From Tubiluchus corallicola (Eukaryota; Priapulida; Priapulimorpha; Priapulimorphida; Tubiluchidae): a DNA stretch of 64,000 nucleotides. Below, one piece after another: positions 22,801 through 35,344 of this stretch. The DNA lies in NCBI GenBank assembly GCA_030141605.1, contig JAQGDQ010000118.1:463501-527500 (forward strand), written 5' to 3'. Below the pieces are notes generated by a model, which had not been told where the DNA came from, ran no database searches, and saw only the letters and a list, made by a program, of their open reading frames with translations. Position 1 is the first letter of the stretch. The number at the start of each line of letters is the position of its first letter. The position numbers and the translations under genes are program-made.

Positions 22801-23019
22801 GGTACTATTACGACCTTTGTTACTTTATTAGTAAGGTATAAATCAATTTAAATGAAATTATTCATTCATCGCAGCCTATATCAAAATCATAATTGCATAT
22901 TATGTTTTTCTTATGTTTCCTTGCTATTATTACATCATTTACTTTATTACATCAATTTCATTGAGTCATCTACAAAAGCACGCATATCTTTAATAATTTT
23001 TTCACTTTCATTTAAGTAA
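19874..23019. other. Long unassigned AT-rich region
   Basis: No gene found. One short CpG-richer patch stands out at about 21450-21660, beginning with the perfect 14-base palindrome TTGCGTATACGCAA (21454-21467) and followed by GCGCAG motifs. It could be a promoter or first exon, but nothing downstream can be joined to it. Confidence 0.4.
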
Positions 23020-23155
23020 GGTGAGTCGGTGAGTGTGTTAATGACCGCATGGTCGTATACTCACCTCACACTACTCAAATCATTTTTTTTATTGTTTATT
23101 TATGTGTACAATATTGTATTTTGATGTGTGAAATAAAATTCATAGTTCATAGTTC
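23020..23155 (+). mobile_element. LINE-type 3' end with stem-loop, copy 3
   Basis: The outer stem GGTGAGT/ACTCACC (23020-23065) and the inner hairpin GACC-GCAT-GGTC (23043-23054) match the architecture of 8271 and 10858, with a longer spacer on the 5' side. It ends in AAATAAAATTCATAGTTCATAGTT, a two-unit tail. No coding part is attached. Confidence 0.55.
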
Positions 23156-23839
23156 CGTCTTTCTTTTAACTCTCTCTCCCTCTCTTTCTCTCTAAGAGAG
23201 GGAGGGAGAAAAAAATCAATAAATCAATGAAAATTTTTCATTACTTTTTTACATAGTAGGTAGCCCATCACGCAGTCAGCTAGCCTCTTTTCTCAGGAAA
23301 AACAATAAAATTTTACTTACAAGAAAACTGAACAGGCATTTGCAAGTACATATTACAAACTTATTGCTACAATTTTTTTCCTTTTCATGAAATGTTTTCA
23401 GTTTTTTTAAACTAATAATTGTTTTTAATTGAGATATACTTCTTTTATTAAAAACGCAAAAGTGATTTTGGCTTATCAAAATTGCACGTATGCCAACACT
23501 ACTGGTGAACTTAATAATATTATTATTACAGTCAATGCGGCGCTCCAAATTTTTCACTGAATGGCCGTTTGATGCCGCCAGCATAGCCGCTAATCGCATA
23601 AAGGAAATACGTAACATTAGGTAATTTCGTCACTTCCTTTTTGTACACTTTGGTATACGCGTCAAGGTGGCCGTTTGTATCCATTTACATCGACACGTTA
23701 TAGTGCTTATCAGTATCAAAACCGGCTGCTGCCGGTGACGCGCAACAAGCCAACAACTCGTTGGAAAATAAGATCTTTTAGCGAAGAATGTCTATATTTA
23801 ACAATTGTTGGAGTAGTCTACTTTTCTTTCTATCTGCAA

Positions 23840-25430
23840 TAATTGGGTGGCGTAAGGAAAATCTAAAAATTGGAGACCTCAATTGAAGAAGACTTAAATC
23901 TGATATTAAACAAAGTCATTTAGCTGTTGATATGGGATCTTATCAATTAGTTGTACTGTCGGTACAAGAAACCCATGTAACTGCAAGCAGAATAATTACT
24001 CTTGGATCAAAAACTGGGAAAAGCTATGATCATTATTATCGTGGTATCAATAACAGTAAGGATGATGGTGTTGGGAACATTGTTAAACATCCATATTTCA
24101 AAAGTTGACTGAAAAGATTTGTATGATTAATGTAAAGATCGATAACAACCAATATTCCGTTATATCTGCCTATGCACCTACGCTACCTGTAAGTGAGAAA
24201 AATCCTGTGGCTTAGACAGTAGATAGTAAGACTTAGACAGTATCACACAGACAGTAAGCAATCGTGATTTTCTTACAGTAGCAGGTTATTTTAATGCAAA
24301 AACTAGTTCAGGGTAGAACTATTATCCAGACAATATTAGCAAATTTGAGAAAGGTGTCCCATAAACAGCAATGAAGAATATCTTCTAAATATTGCACAAC
24401 TAAGTGAATTGATATTTATTAACACAACTTTTGATTATAAGATAGCTCATAGAACTACACAGGAAGCTCCAAATAGGAAAAAATAAGAAAAAAAACCTGT
24501 TGGGGAAATGATTGACTATACTATGGTTAAGCAGAAACACAGGATTAGTGTAAATGATGCAAGATCATACAGTGGCAGTGAAACTCCCTCAGACCTGAGA
24601 CTAGTAATTGCAAAGTTCAATGTAAAGGAGAAGTGGCAACTCTGGCAAAGGACAATATATCTAGGCTATTTCAGTGTGACAAATTAAAACATTTGGGTGA
24701 CTCTACAAACAGAGCAAAGAAAATTTTTGGCAATGAACAAGTTGACAAATAATCAGCTGAACAGAAATAAATTAGGTTGAAGCACAATGCAGCCAAAGAC
24801 ACGTAGCTTAGACAGAAATTCCAAAAGTTACGCAGTCAGAAGCTAAAAGAGCTTAGGGGTGTGGTCTGCCAGGTTAAAGAGAAAAGTTATTAGAAGATAT
24901 TGCAGAAATTGAAAACAGCAAAGATGACTCTAGTGGGATGTATAAAGCAGTCTAGAAAATCAATAGAAGTTAGCCAAAAGGCAGAATATTAGTTGAAATC
25001 GATGATGGGGTACTGCCAATGAACTAGAAGCATCAGAAATTATAACTACGTTTTTTGAAATTGCTTATAACAATAATAATGCAAAAAACATTCCTGAGAT
25101 TAAATCAATGGCAATGGAATCACTTTTTGTTCCTGAAGAGGTTTTAAAGGTATAAAATCTTTAAAGAATGGAAAAAGCCCAGGTGTAGATAATCTTGTAG
25201 CAGAACAGTTAAAGCATGGGCCATAGATTATTAACATTGGAATATCAAATTTACTAAACACTACTGCAGAAATAGGAAACCATCCGAAAGAAGTTAAGCA
25301 GGGGATATTAGTGCCTATTCCAAAACCTAAAAAGAAGAACCAGCAGAAGATTTAAGATCAATTATACTGCTGAGTTTGTTAGAGAAAATGTTAGTTAGTC
25401 ATATGCATGATCAGACACATACATGACATG
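23840..25430 (+). mobile_element. Decayed LINE with endonuclease and reverse-transcriptase parts
   Basis: Conceptual reading in shifting frames gives a run of non-LTR retrotransposon motifs in the correct order: an endonuclease QETH block (about 23960), SAYAPT (about 24165), a degraded GDFNAKTS-like block (about 24280), an IDY...SYSG...SD segment (24510-24600), then the reverse-transcriptase block LKNGKSPGVDN (about 25165) and PIPKPKKKN (about 25315). Stops and frameshifts abound. The catalytic YxDD region is absent; the sequence loses homology near 25430. RTE or another APE-type clade is likely but unproven. Confidence 0.8.
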
Positions 25431-28400
25431 ACCACGCAACTCTAAGTAGTATCATGCTGAGCATCGACAAAGAACGTCCAATTTTGTCATTGCAATATTG
25501 TTTTAGCTCAAATCAACTTTTTTCTTTTTCTATTATTTTTTTGTTGTCCTTATGTAATCTTGTGAACCATAATTTTAGCATATCAATGCACCATATTAGC
25601 TCGTTGTGTGGTCTGCGAAAAGCCTGACTTTTTCATATATGGGTGGTGAATTATTGCACATAAAATATTGCAAAATTGGCTACCTATTTTTTTATAAAAA
25701 CTTATTATACCTTTGACGGAGGTTGACAGTGTGTTATTTGTGACAAGAGTCACAGTTTCTTCAGGAGGAATGACGTCGTTGGGAGAAGAATGGAGCGAGC
25801 TATGCAGATAGGAGTGCCCAAGCGAGAAACGATCGCGATTAGAGTAATATTATCATTATACCAGGCGCTTACTGCGGTTTTTTTGCTAAATCTTTCTAAC
25901 ATTTTCCGTGAACATTCAAATAAACCCAGCTTTCCAGATGGCTTGACTTTCCTGTAAAGACCAGAATAACGATAAATAGAACCATTCGTTTTTTGCACAC
26001 GGAATTCACAAGTAAACTTATTTTGTTAAAAAATCAAAAAATCATTGGTTGGTGTCACTTTTGAGGGAAAAACCGTTACGGGGAAGTCTTTCAGAAAGCG
26101 AGCACGTTGACGTTGCTGCGACGGTCGTGGCGAATAAGCGTTAACAAGCAGAAAGTTAGAAATCAAAAAACTCGGTTTGGCATCGAAGAAGATTTCAGTT
26201 TGATGTCTTGCTGTGATGTGCGAACTTTTTAGTTAAAATTTGTTTTAATTTTATCGTTTTCAGCTAACTAGCATACATTTTATAGAACCTTGCAACTTTA
26301 CGTTTAGGTACTATATCGCTTATATCGCACCAAATGTTTAATTTGTCTGCTTGATTAGTTTCAAAATTAGAAAAAGGCAGAGCATGTTAACAACAATAAG
26401 TGAAATCCAGGTTTTTTTAGTTTTCTGATTTTGAGCTCTGATCTGGGCTTTTATTTTACTGCGTATCTGTAACTAAGTTACCTAAATTCCTGCAGTTGTT
26501 ATTTAAATGGAGGAAATAAGCTCTTAATGTCTTATTTTATTTTTGCAAAACGTGAATTCGTGATTCGGTCTAGATGGTGCCCTGCATTGCCATTACTTAG
26601 TTTCAAGAATCAATAATATGTAAGATTGTGAAGTAGAATTTGCTGGCAGTAAATACCATGACTGTATTAGCTCTCTCCTACTATGCAGGCTTCAAGTTTA
26701 TTTTATTTGCACTTTGTAATAATAACAATACAAATGCTGGGACTGCCAGTGTATATAGCATAAAGTATATTTAAAACATTTACACATCACAATATTATTT
26801 AGCCGATCTGATTATTTTAAATGAGTCATAGTACTCATAGTACTAAAATGAGATTAAAAATTTCAAGATCTCTTCAAACAAATTGACATAATAAGAAACT
26901 ATTTACTGGGTGAGCTTAGAACAGAGTTAAGACCAGTTATTAATGATGGAACATTTAGAAAATTGAGATTTTGAAACACTAAGACATAAAAACCATATCA
27001 GTACAAAAATGCAATCGTACCACTTACTAGAAACGAAGCCACTTATCAAAATTTAGATTATCAGATTCTCTTTTAAAGAGAAGAAATGCTTTCTGCTTCC
27101 AAAGGTAACAAATTCCAAATAGAAATGGTTCTGATAACGAAACAACTAGCCTAACATTTGAATTACATTGCGTTATGAAAATTTTATAAGGATGGCCTGT
27201 TTTACCAATAGTAACTTCAGTCTGGCAGTTAAAAATTACAAGTCACTGTTAAAATGTAAATAGGCCTCTTGCAGCAGCTTGCAATTTCATTTTTGACTGT
27301 GGGGGTGGGTTTGACTTTTTTTTATTTAATTGTTGTAAGAATTTTTGCTATGCTGTAAATAACCTACAAATAATGATTATAAACATTTAAATTTGTTTAA
27401 TGCATGGTACTTTAAACTGTAAATAGTTTTTAATAATGAACTTTATTGCAGAAGTACCCGCCATATCGCTGCACCCCAGTAAACATTTTGTTTCTGCCAA
27501 AGGTAACATTTTAGTTATTTTTTGAAATTCCAGCTGTTCCTTTAAAATTATCGCAGACACTATTACCTAGTACCATAGTATTGCACAGTCACCTCCAAGT
27601 TTACCATGTAAACAGTGAACAAGTATACTCGAAGATCCCCAAATGAGCCATTGCAGCAGAAATGATGAAAACTCAGAACCATAGATGAAAGCAACAGGCC
27701 CGCATACATGAAGGTTTAAAATGTGCTGGAATTGCTATATTTAATTTACTTTAATTTCAGCATGCTTGACGACTGCTTAGTAGAATAGTGATGAGATCCT
27801 TCATTATTTAGGATGGCTGCTGTTTAATCAATGAGAACTCGAGCTAATATTGTACTTTTACAAAATTATACTATTGCGGTTTCCTTTAAATACTCTCTTT
27901 AATGATGGTAATATTAGTTTGAACAGCTTTTAAAAGAATTAAGGTTGTTTTTAAAATACTTAATATTTTACCACATAACCACTAAATATATAAAAACACG
28001 GAATGATTTTACACAGGTCACCATTAACCACTAACTTCAAATGATATAAATTACAGAGTTTATAATTCTTTTCATTTTCGGCAATAAAATTCTATTTGGC
28101 TAAGGTACGTTATTCCCTTTTGACTTGATATTTTATGCTGAATTTGGTTTGTCAGCACAGCCGATCATTCGGTCAAGCTTTAGTTCGGTGGCACTGAAGC
28201 ATAAAAAAATTGATTTCATTTCATCTGATGAAAATGTCGGTTTGGTGTTCCCCTAGTTTGGTTTGAAAGTTTTTTAGTCATTATAAATGCATTATTAGCA
28301 CTGTATTGACTTGTGGAGATAAAATAAATAAATTGAAATTGATGTGGTACGAAAACTGCAAAATTTATATTTAACAGTGCAGCAAAAAGCTTTAACAAAA

Positions 28401-30460
28401 CAGCAGTACTAAAATTGCGCATTATTATATACAATAAAATTACAATTTAAGTGAGTTATAATTAAAATTAGCAGTTGCAGAAAATAGTTTAAATCGTGAC
28501 ACATTAGAACATAAAGTTATTCTTTGAAAGGTTTTATATTTAACTACACTTAAATGACAATTAATTTCTACATTTAAATAATCATATTAAATTAAATTAA
28601 AAGTGTGTAAACCAGGCATTTGTTTTTTGAAGTTTCAGTATTGGGCTAATTTGAAATATAGTAAAATCGTTCCAACCATGCCCTTCGCATTTAAAGCATT
28701 TGTGAGCAAGCGTTTGTTAAAGCAAAAGCCGAGTATCTCGGGAAGTTGAGCTTATTTTAATATTTTGGAAAAATGTTAGAAAGTTTCAGCAATAAAATCT
28801 TGATAAACATCTCGTGTAATTAGTAAAATTAATTTGAAGTCGTGATCACTTTACACTTGGGCGCGCTGATTTTAGACGAGAAATGGCGTCATTCCATTTC
28901 CGTGCAATATAAACACTTATCCCGCCAGGTGCTTCAGAATCTTTTTTAACTTATACAACGAACTCTGTAAATTAGGTAATAAGCCCGGCACTTGATACAT
29001 GTAGGCAAGTTTACATGCATATGTACTAATCAACAAAAATCCATGAATTAATTATTTGCACAATTAATGTTAATTGCTTACACATTTTTAAGGTGTAATT
29101 CTGTAGATTAAAGCAATGTTATCACTTTAAATCTGATCATAATTGTTTGAACGACTAATTTTTGGATAAACACAATTAAACACAACATTAGAATAACGGA
29201 ACTTCTAAGCAAACTGTAGAAATTTTGCAACGCGTACCCTTCATCACAGCTTGCTTTCACGGCATTCACACTGCCCAGCATACACCAGGTTACGTCATTT
29301 TTTCAAATATACCGGCATCAACGTTCGTTTGGCGGAAAATAAGAAATAATTAAATTTTTTTATACTTTTAAGCAAAGCATTCTTTGTGCATATTTTGTAT
29401 TGTGATTTCTATATTTTTAATTGCTAATTAAAGTGCAATAAATGTTATTCGAGGGTTGGTTCTTTCTTTGACTGTTTTTAGCTGCATTTGAGCCTTTTTT
29501 CTACCTGATTGTAAAGCCCCACTCCTGAATATACTTGTGAGTTCTTTTTCTGCTTAGTTCGAGGTTTTGGAATTTGTAACTGCCCACTTGATGCATTTGT
29601 TGTATTGTGCACGGATGCATTTTGTCTGAACTGTAGTGTAATTCTGTCAGGCACAGAATGGTAGCAGCCTGATCTTCAAGAAAACGGTTTGTTTGGGCTT
29701 TACGGTGACAAACAAAGTCGTCATTTTTTGCTTAGCATAACAGTTTATTTGTTTAGCATAATGTTTAACATAACAGTTTGTATACCATCTTCACGTCACA
29801 TGCCCCTTAGTCATTTACTTCACATCTGACACTGAGCGCCATTACCCAAAATTATACATTTTGTCTGAAACAAGATGTATAAATTCCTTTAATAAACTAA
29901 CTCATTTCTATCAAAAGATCGATTGCGATTACGTGAAATTAATGAGAGACTTACAGTAAATAAAATAAATGACTAAATAAAATTTACATACATCGTTGGC
30001 ATTAAATCGTGAGTTCACAGAAACACGTCATCACTTGAACACCTTGAAACTTAAATGACCGGAAATTCACTAGGATGCAAATATTGAAGCCAGATGTCGC
30101 CACTTGTAACTGTAAAACGCTGTATTAAATTTAACAAACAAAAATCCTTGACACGGTTAATGACGATGTTGTTATGTCTAGATATGAAATTGTGAATGTT
30201 TTTCTGATTTTAAAAGAATACAAGAATTAGCGTGAAATTCTTGCTGGAAAGGAAAAGCAACATGCTTGGAAAATCACCTGTGTGGTTATCAGCAGTTGGA
30301 AAATCTTTGTGTGCAAACATTTTTCTTTGATATTCTTCTTGCTTATTGAAGTCTTAATTTTTCTCTTTCCTATATACTATAGGTTCCTGTAACTGACGAC
30401 AGCTTTTTTGTTTTTTTGCAGAAATTTTATTTAATTTAACGATATCCTGGAAGGGTTAAG
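25431..30460. other. Long region before the gene at 30469; includes a duplicated flank
   Basis: No coding gene seen. The part at about 25684-26020 is similar to 33345-33800 (shared blocks TTTTTTATAAAA, TTTGACGGA, TAGAGTAAT, TCTTTCTAACA, CCATTCGTTTTTT). It is CpG-richer than its surroundings and contains TGACGTC at 25770. This may be a duplicated promoter/first-exon region, with the rest intron of the 30469 gene. That is inference. Confidence 0.4.
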
Positions 30461-30468
30461 AGCACAAG

Positions 30469-31314
30469 ATGGAGTTGGATAATGCGGTCATCTACTATAA
30501 ATGTACAGCATGTTCAGAAATATTTATGGAAGAGGACTGTTTCTTTGCGCACAGCCGGGCGTGGCACTGTAAGGTGCTCATCAGTGTGGGCCAAGATGCA
30601 GACGTGGATCTACTGGAATCCACTTTTTCACAGATAGCCAGCACATTTAACTCTAACTCGTATACCGACAGCACAAGTATTATACCCCAAAGTAGCGCCA
30701 ATGTTTTCCCAGAGCCCACAAATCCTGCCAACGGAGAAGATCCCATGGCAGAAGGGGATGTCAACCACGGTGAGGGCGGCGGCATCGAACCCAAGCGTGA
30801 ATTGCCCGGAACGGTAATGAGTTGTAGCTTTGCCGATGCCAGAGTGAAAGATGAGTCGAAACCACTTTTTCCTGACGAAACCGATGCGAACCTCGCTCCC
30901 TCGGCAAATGTAACGTTCGACCATTCACATCTCAATATTCCTGTTAGAGGAATGTTCCCGCTTTCTTCTACTTTACCAACTATGACTGGTATCAGGAGAA
31001 CCACGTTTGGCATTAGGGCATCGGCAAAGAACTACAAGACGAACACGTCACTCAATCGACGGAAGAGCACGCCCGTCTATTTATCGTCAGCGTCCACATC
31101 TAGCGTTAACGAGTCGAGCGCTAACGAGCCGACGCAACGAGTGACAATCAGCGGGTTTCCTTGCCGCTGGTGTAGTCTGATGTGTTCTCGTCGTTCTGAT
31201 TTGAGAGTTCACGAGAGGGTACATACAGGAGAACGTCCTTATAAATGCCAGATATGCGAGAAGAGCTTTAAGCGTTCGTCGCATCTCAAAACTCATAAGC
31301 AGACACACAGATAA
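30469..31314 (+). CDS. C2H2 zinc-finger protein, 281 aa
   Basis: A diverged family member. The N-terminal finger is shifted by one residue (C12, C15, H28, H33) and reads KCTACSEIF, so the third cysteine of the signature is replaced by Ile. The linker is Ser/Thr/Pro- and Gly-rich. The only psi-K-x-E motif is late, VKDE at 126-129. The C-terminal pair starts at C232 (CRWCSLMC, Cys in place of Phe), joined by HTGERPYK; helices SRRSDLRVH and KRSSHLKTH are Arg-rich and predict G-rich contacts. The protein ends right after the last histidine. A pyrimidine-rich tract and CAG at about 30419-30421 form a strong splice acceptor upstream. The coding region is GC-richer than its flanks. Confidence 0.9.
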   Translation: MELDNAVIYYKCTACSEIFMEEDCFFAHSRAWHCKVLISVGQDADVDLLESTFSQIASTFNSNSYTDSTSIIPQSSANVFPEPTNPANGEDPMAEGDVNHGEGGGIEPKRELPGTVMSCSFADARVKDESKPLFPDETDANLAPSANVTFDHSHLNIPVRGMFPLSSTLPTMTGIRRTTFGIRASAKNYKTNTSLNRRKSTPVYLSSASTSSVNESSANEPTQRVTISGFPCRWCSLMCSRRSDLRVHERVHTGERPYKCQICEKSFKRSSHLKTHKQTHR

Positions 31315-31622
31315 CTGTTCCTGTGTGCTGCCAGCTGCCAATGCTTGTAGCAGGCAGTTTAAGACAATGCTCATTCAACATATAACTGCTTCCTGTCATA
31401 ACATTGGTGAATGTGGGTTGTATTTATTTTCGGAACGTATTCTTTCGCATGCATATCGCACAGACTACGTTCGAACGTGTATTTTAGGATATACTTGTTT
31501 AGTTTTGTGTTCTGGTACAGAACGAGGCTCTTGAAGCTTTTTAACTCAGCGTTTTAGGATCTCACTTTTTAGCAGACTGGATACGAGCGTATTTGCGGTG
31601 AACATGTTGTTACTGATTAAAC

Positions 31623-32024
31623 CAGGGGTGTGCAAATTGCGGCCCGCGAGCCACTGCCGAGAGAATTTGTGCGGCCCGCGAAGAGATCTGTCAACCTAAT
31701 GAAAGTGCGACCCGGGCGATTAATTGAGTGTATCCAGCTGAAGTCCTTACCACGATTCCAAAGATAGTGCGGGTAGTTTTTTCTACTAGATCGGATGCCA
31801 TTAACCCTTACAAGACGGTTTTAGCTTAATAACACTGTACTACACAGACTGTGTGATATACATTACTAATATGCATTGTAATGAAATTACCACTATCTGT
31901 CCTGAAAGTCGAAATATATGGTTTGTAATATAAATTTTAATAACTTATCAAGCTGCCTGTGGCCCGCAGGAATTGCGGGAAAGTTTAATGTGGCCTGGCT
32001 AGTCAGACAATTTGCACACCCCTG
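31623..32024 (-). mobile_element. hAT MITE, family CAGGGGTGTGCAAA, copy 3
   Basis: The terminal repeats CAGGGGTGTGCAAATT and AATTTGCACACCCCTG are perfect, with a perfect 8-bp target duplication GATTAAAC (31615-31622 and 32025-32032). It is inverted relative to copies 1, 2, 4 and 6: the GCGGCCCGCG end comes first. It inserted about 300 bases downstream of the gene at 30469. Confidence 0.95.
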
Positions 32025-35000
32025 GATTAAACCTTCGCATGCATTACAAGTATTCAGCAGGAGGGAATCACTAACGAAATTTTTGCTTTTGCAAATATTT
32101 TATGTGACAAATTTCTGAATCTCATATTGTGAAGTATGAGCATTTTTTATAATTTTTAAACGCATGTATATACTTTTTTGTTTTTAACGTATTTCAGGGT
32201 TGTGACCGGCAGTACCTTGCTAGATCTTTTCTACACGAATGTGCAGATCAAGTGTGTACCTCTTGTTAGCTACAAAAGCACATTATTTATAACGAGCTTG
32301 TAAAATCATATTCATATGTTGCAATATTGAAGTTTTTGCATGGCTGGAACATGAATGTAGATTTCTGCGACATTGATAAAAGAAACTAAGAGAACGCGAA
32401 TCTCTTTTTGAAGAAAACTAGGCGAGGGCAAATCTCTTCTTTTGTAGAATTTTAACTGGTTTTAATCATATAGATTTTGCATTGTAAATATATTTAAAAG
32501 AAAAGCTGTCTGATTTGGAAAATAGGGAGCAGCAGTTTAGAAGAGAATGGAACAGCTGTTCCACCTTACAAGAAAAGATTTGATAGATGACAGGTTATTT
32601 TATGTTGAGATTAGGATGAACTGCTTTTCTATAGATGCTGCTCTTACCATTTGCCAAACATTCTTCTTAGTTACTTGTGTTAATGGTACGATGAAGATGT
32701 TGTAATAATGCGTAGAGAATTGTCTAATACAGTAGCTACATAAATGAACACTACTTTGCGATTGAAATTTTGTGAAGCAATTTTTGATTTTAAAGATTTC
32801 ATTCCTATTTGATGTAATCTGATTTTTATGTTATAATAATTATCATATCAGTTAAATCTAGTTTCATCTAATTATCAAAGACACGTTTGGATCTGCACGT
32901 CAACAAAAAAAGTATTGGGACTCTCACGATGTGTGATAAATTTTTGCTGTACTCCTTTGAACATGGTGTAGAACACAGAGAATGGGAGATCTTTATTTAA
33001 AAATGCAATTATGGCCAATTGATAAGAAAAATGGTTGTTGATATGCATATATCGAATATTTTTCTGTCCCACAGACAGGCTCTGTTCTTTTTGCTGTGTC
33101 CCCGAACACCAATACTGCATACACGCAACTAGCAATAATAACAATAATTTATTCTTTAATGAAAGGACAAATCACTTAGCATGTTGGGTTTATTTACTGT
33201 TATTATTTAAACTGAGAATAATGCAAGAAAGAAGTTTGCAAAAAAAATTTCATGTCTTGAAGCATAAAGTTTATTTATACTATCACTGCATAGAAATTTT
33301 CAAGCGTGGCAGCAACTAATATTCGCACAAAACTAGCTATCTAATTTTTTTATAAAAGGTAATACTTTTGACGGAAATTGACCTTGCCTTGCTTTTCTAC
33401 ACCGACTTCAGTGGTGGAAGAGTAAGTGTTCAAAATGGGAGCACCTAACCGTGAGTTGGTCAGGGCTTTAGAGTAATTTTACTAATTATACGAAATACTT
33501 ATCACAGTTTTAACTAAGTCTTTCTAACACTTCTCACAAACATTGAAATAAGCCTAATATAGCTGAATGATGGCCTTTCCTTTAAGGAAATATAGCCCCC
33601 AAGCGACTGCCAGTGTTGAGCAAGTGCGATGGGACTTGAAATTAGATCATTATAAGAATAATGCTCTGAAATAACTGAATGGGTAGATGGAAGTGTCCAC
33701 ATAGGGAAAGCAGACGATAACCAGAATTACAGATAATATCTCCAGAAAAAGTTTTAGTGGCAGTCGCCCATTCGTTTTTTATAATCGGACATATTGCACA
33801 CATATCACGACCTGCCTAACTTTCATGCCTAAGTGCATCTTGCAGCTTGTGACATTGCGGTCATTCGTCAATTAAAGATCTCAGCTACTACTGGTTTATA
33901 ATAACTATTGTGATTGTCTCCTCTTAAATTTGTCATGTGCAATTACCGTTACCGTCGAATGATAGAGGTTAAGCTTACATAGCTTATAAACCTCTCCATT
34001 CTTCCTTGTTTTCTTTCACTATTTAAGAATATGTTAATGAGTGGCGACGCTGCGATCACGAAGCGACATTACATAGGGTTTCTTAGGTTATTTCAATTCC
34101 AGAATTGAAGAAAACTGCATATATAACAACAATTGTTATTATAATCGTTTATTTTTTTCCAAACAGCGTTTCTAAGCCGCACCTTCCTGAGCTGAGGTAG
34201 ACAGAGTGGTAAGGGTAGGTCTGAGTCAGACAAATAATGCGAAATTACATACCCGATCGGTTTGCTCGCTATGAAGGTACACCGTATTGTCGAAGTGAAA
34301 ATTTCCAAAATCTGGAAAGATCGTCAAAGAAGTGTAACTTGGGAATGAGAAATTCAATTTGTTGTCCATAAATTTTAAAAGTGATTTATAATTTTTTGAT
34401 TGTTTGCAAAGTGCAAAGGTTCGATCGAAAGAACAAAATCTCATTGTGCTATAAATTGTTTGTTATCTGCAAAGACAGAGCCTAACTTGGCTAAGGTATG
34501 TCTGATGTTACTCTTAATTATTGTCTGACCGGACGATTAGCTTTTCAAAATAATGTAGGCGTCTAGAAGTAGAAGGGCATAATAGGATACCACTATGTAT
34601 TGGGCAGCAATGTATGACTTAGCATTGAGACCCTCTTGGATTGGAAGGTTAATCTTTATTACTAATTATTATAATATTAATAAGTTTGCTGCTTTGGTTA
34701 GTAGTAGTATTATACCTTGTGTATAACCAGTTGACTTCCGTTGTGTAAAGATCGTACCAGATAAAGGCAGACTTGGGATCAGAATAGATTCTTTAACAGA
34801 GTGATTTTCTGACTGCTTGAGAGAGTTCGAGAAAAAACATATTTACTGTTTCCATTATTTCAGTACACGATGAAGAAAATGTGCCTTTGTAGTAAGTTCT
34901 CACATAAGGTTTGAACCGTTTTTTAAAATGACCAGTAGACAGTCGAGGTGCATCTTTGAATATATTTATTACATCTAATGCAATTTTTTCCATTTAAGTA

Positions 35001-35083
35001 CTTGTAACTCGTACACGTCTCTGGACGCAACTCAGTTGCATAACATAACCACAGGCACCTGTCTTGAACTTTCTGGAGCTGCG
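32025..35083. other. Intergenic, with the second copy of a duplicated flank
   Basis: No gene recognised. Positions 33345-33800 resemble 25684-26020 in block order. The remainder is AT-rich with no supported element. Confidence 0.4.
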
Positions 35084-35091
35084 ATGCTTGG

Positions 35092-35336
35092 TAGGGCTGA
35101 GCATTCTCTACCAGAAAACGAATTCGAATCGAAAAATTAGTCTTACAAAGATCATGCATATCACTAGATTTTGTTCTGCAATAAAACGACTAGTAATTTG
35201 TTTAAAATTGTGCACAGAAATCACTGCTAAATTACGCTAATTGCATGATGTTTCAATCATTTTAGTGATCAGGAACATATGTGATTGAAGTGCTGAATTA
35301 TTCGAATCGAATTCGAACGTTCGTTGCTCACCCCTA
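35092..35336. mobile_element. hAT-type MITE, family TAGGGGTGAGCA
   Basis: The ends are TAGGGCTGAGCA and TGCTCACCCCTA, with subterminal GAATTCGAATCG-like repeats. A perfect 8-bp target duplication, ATGCTTGG, flanks it (35084-35091 and 35337-35344). The 245-bp interior is AT-rich and non-coding; the block GAAGTGCTGAATTA recurs in the older copy at 52898-53622. Confidence 0.88.
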
Positions 35337-35344
35337 ATGCTTGG

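Noticed and set aside
30495-31013. 172-codon minus-strand frame opposite the gene at 30469
   Set aside because: Antisense to a well-supported zinc-finger coding region; no domain or family match.
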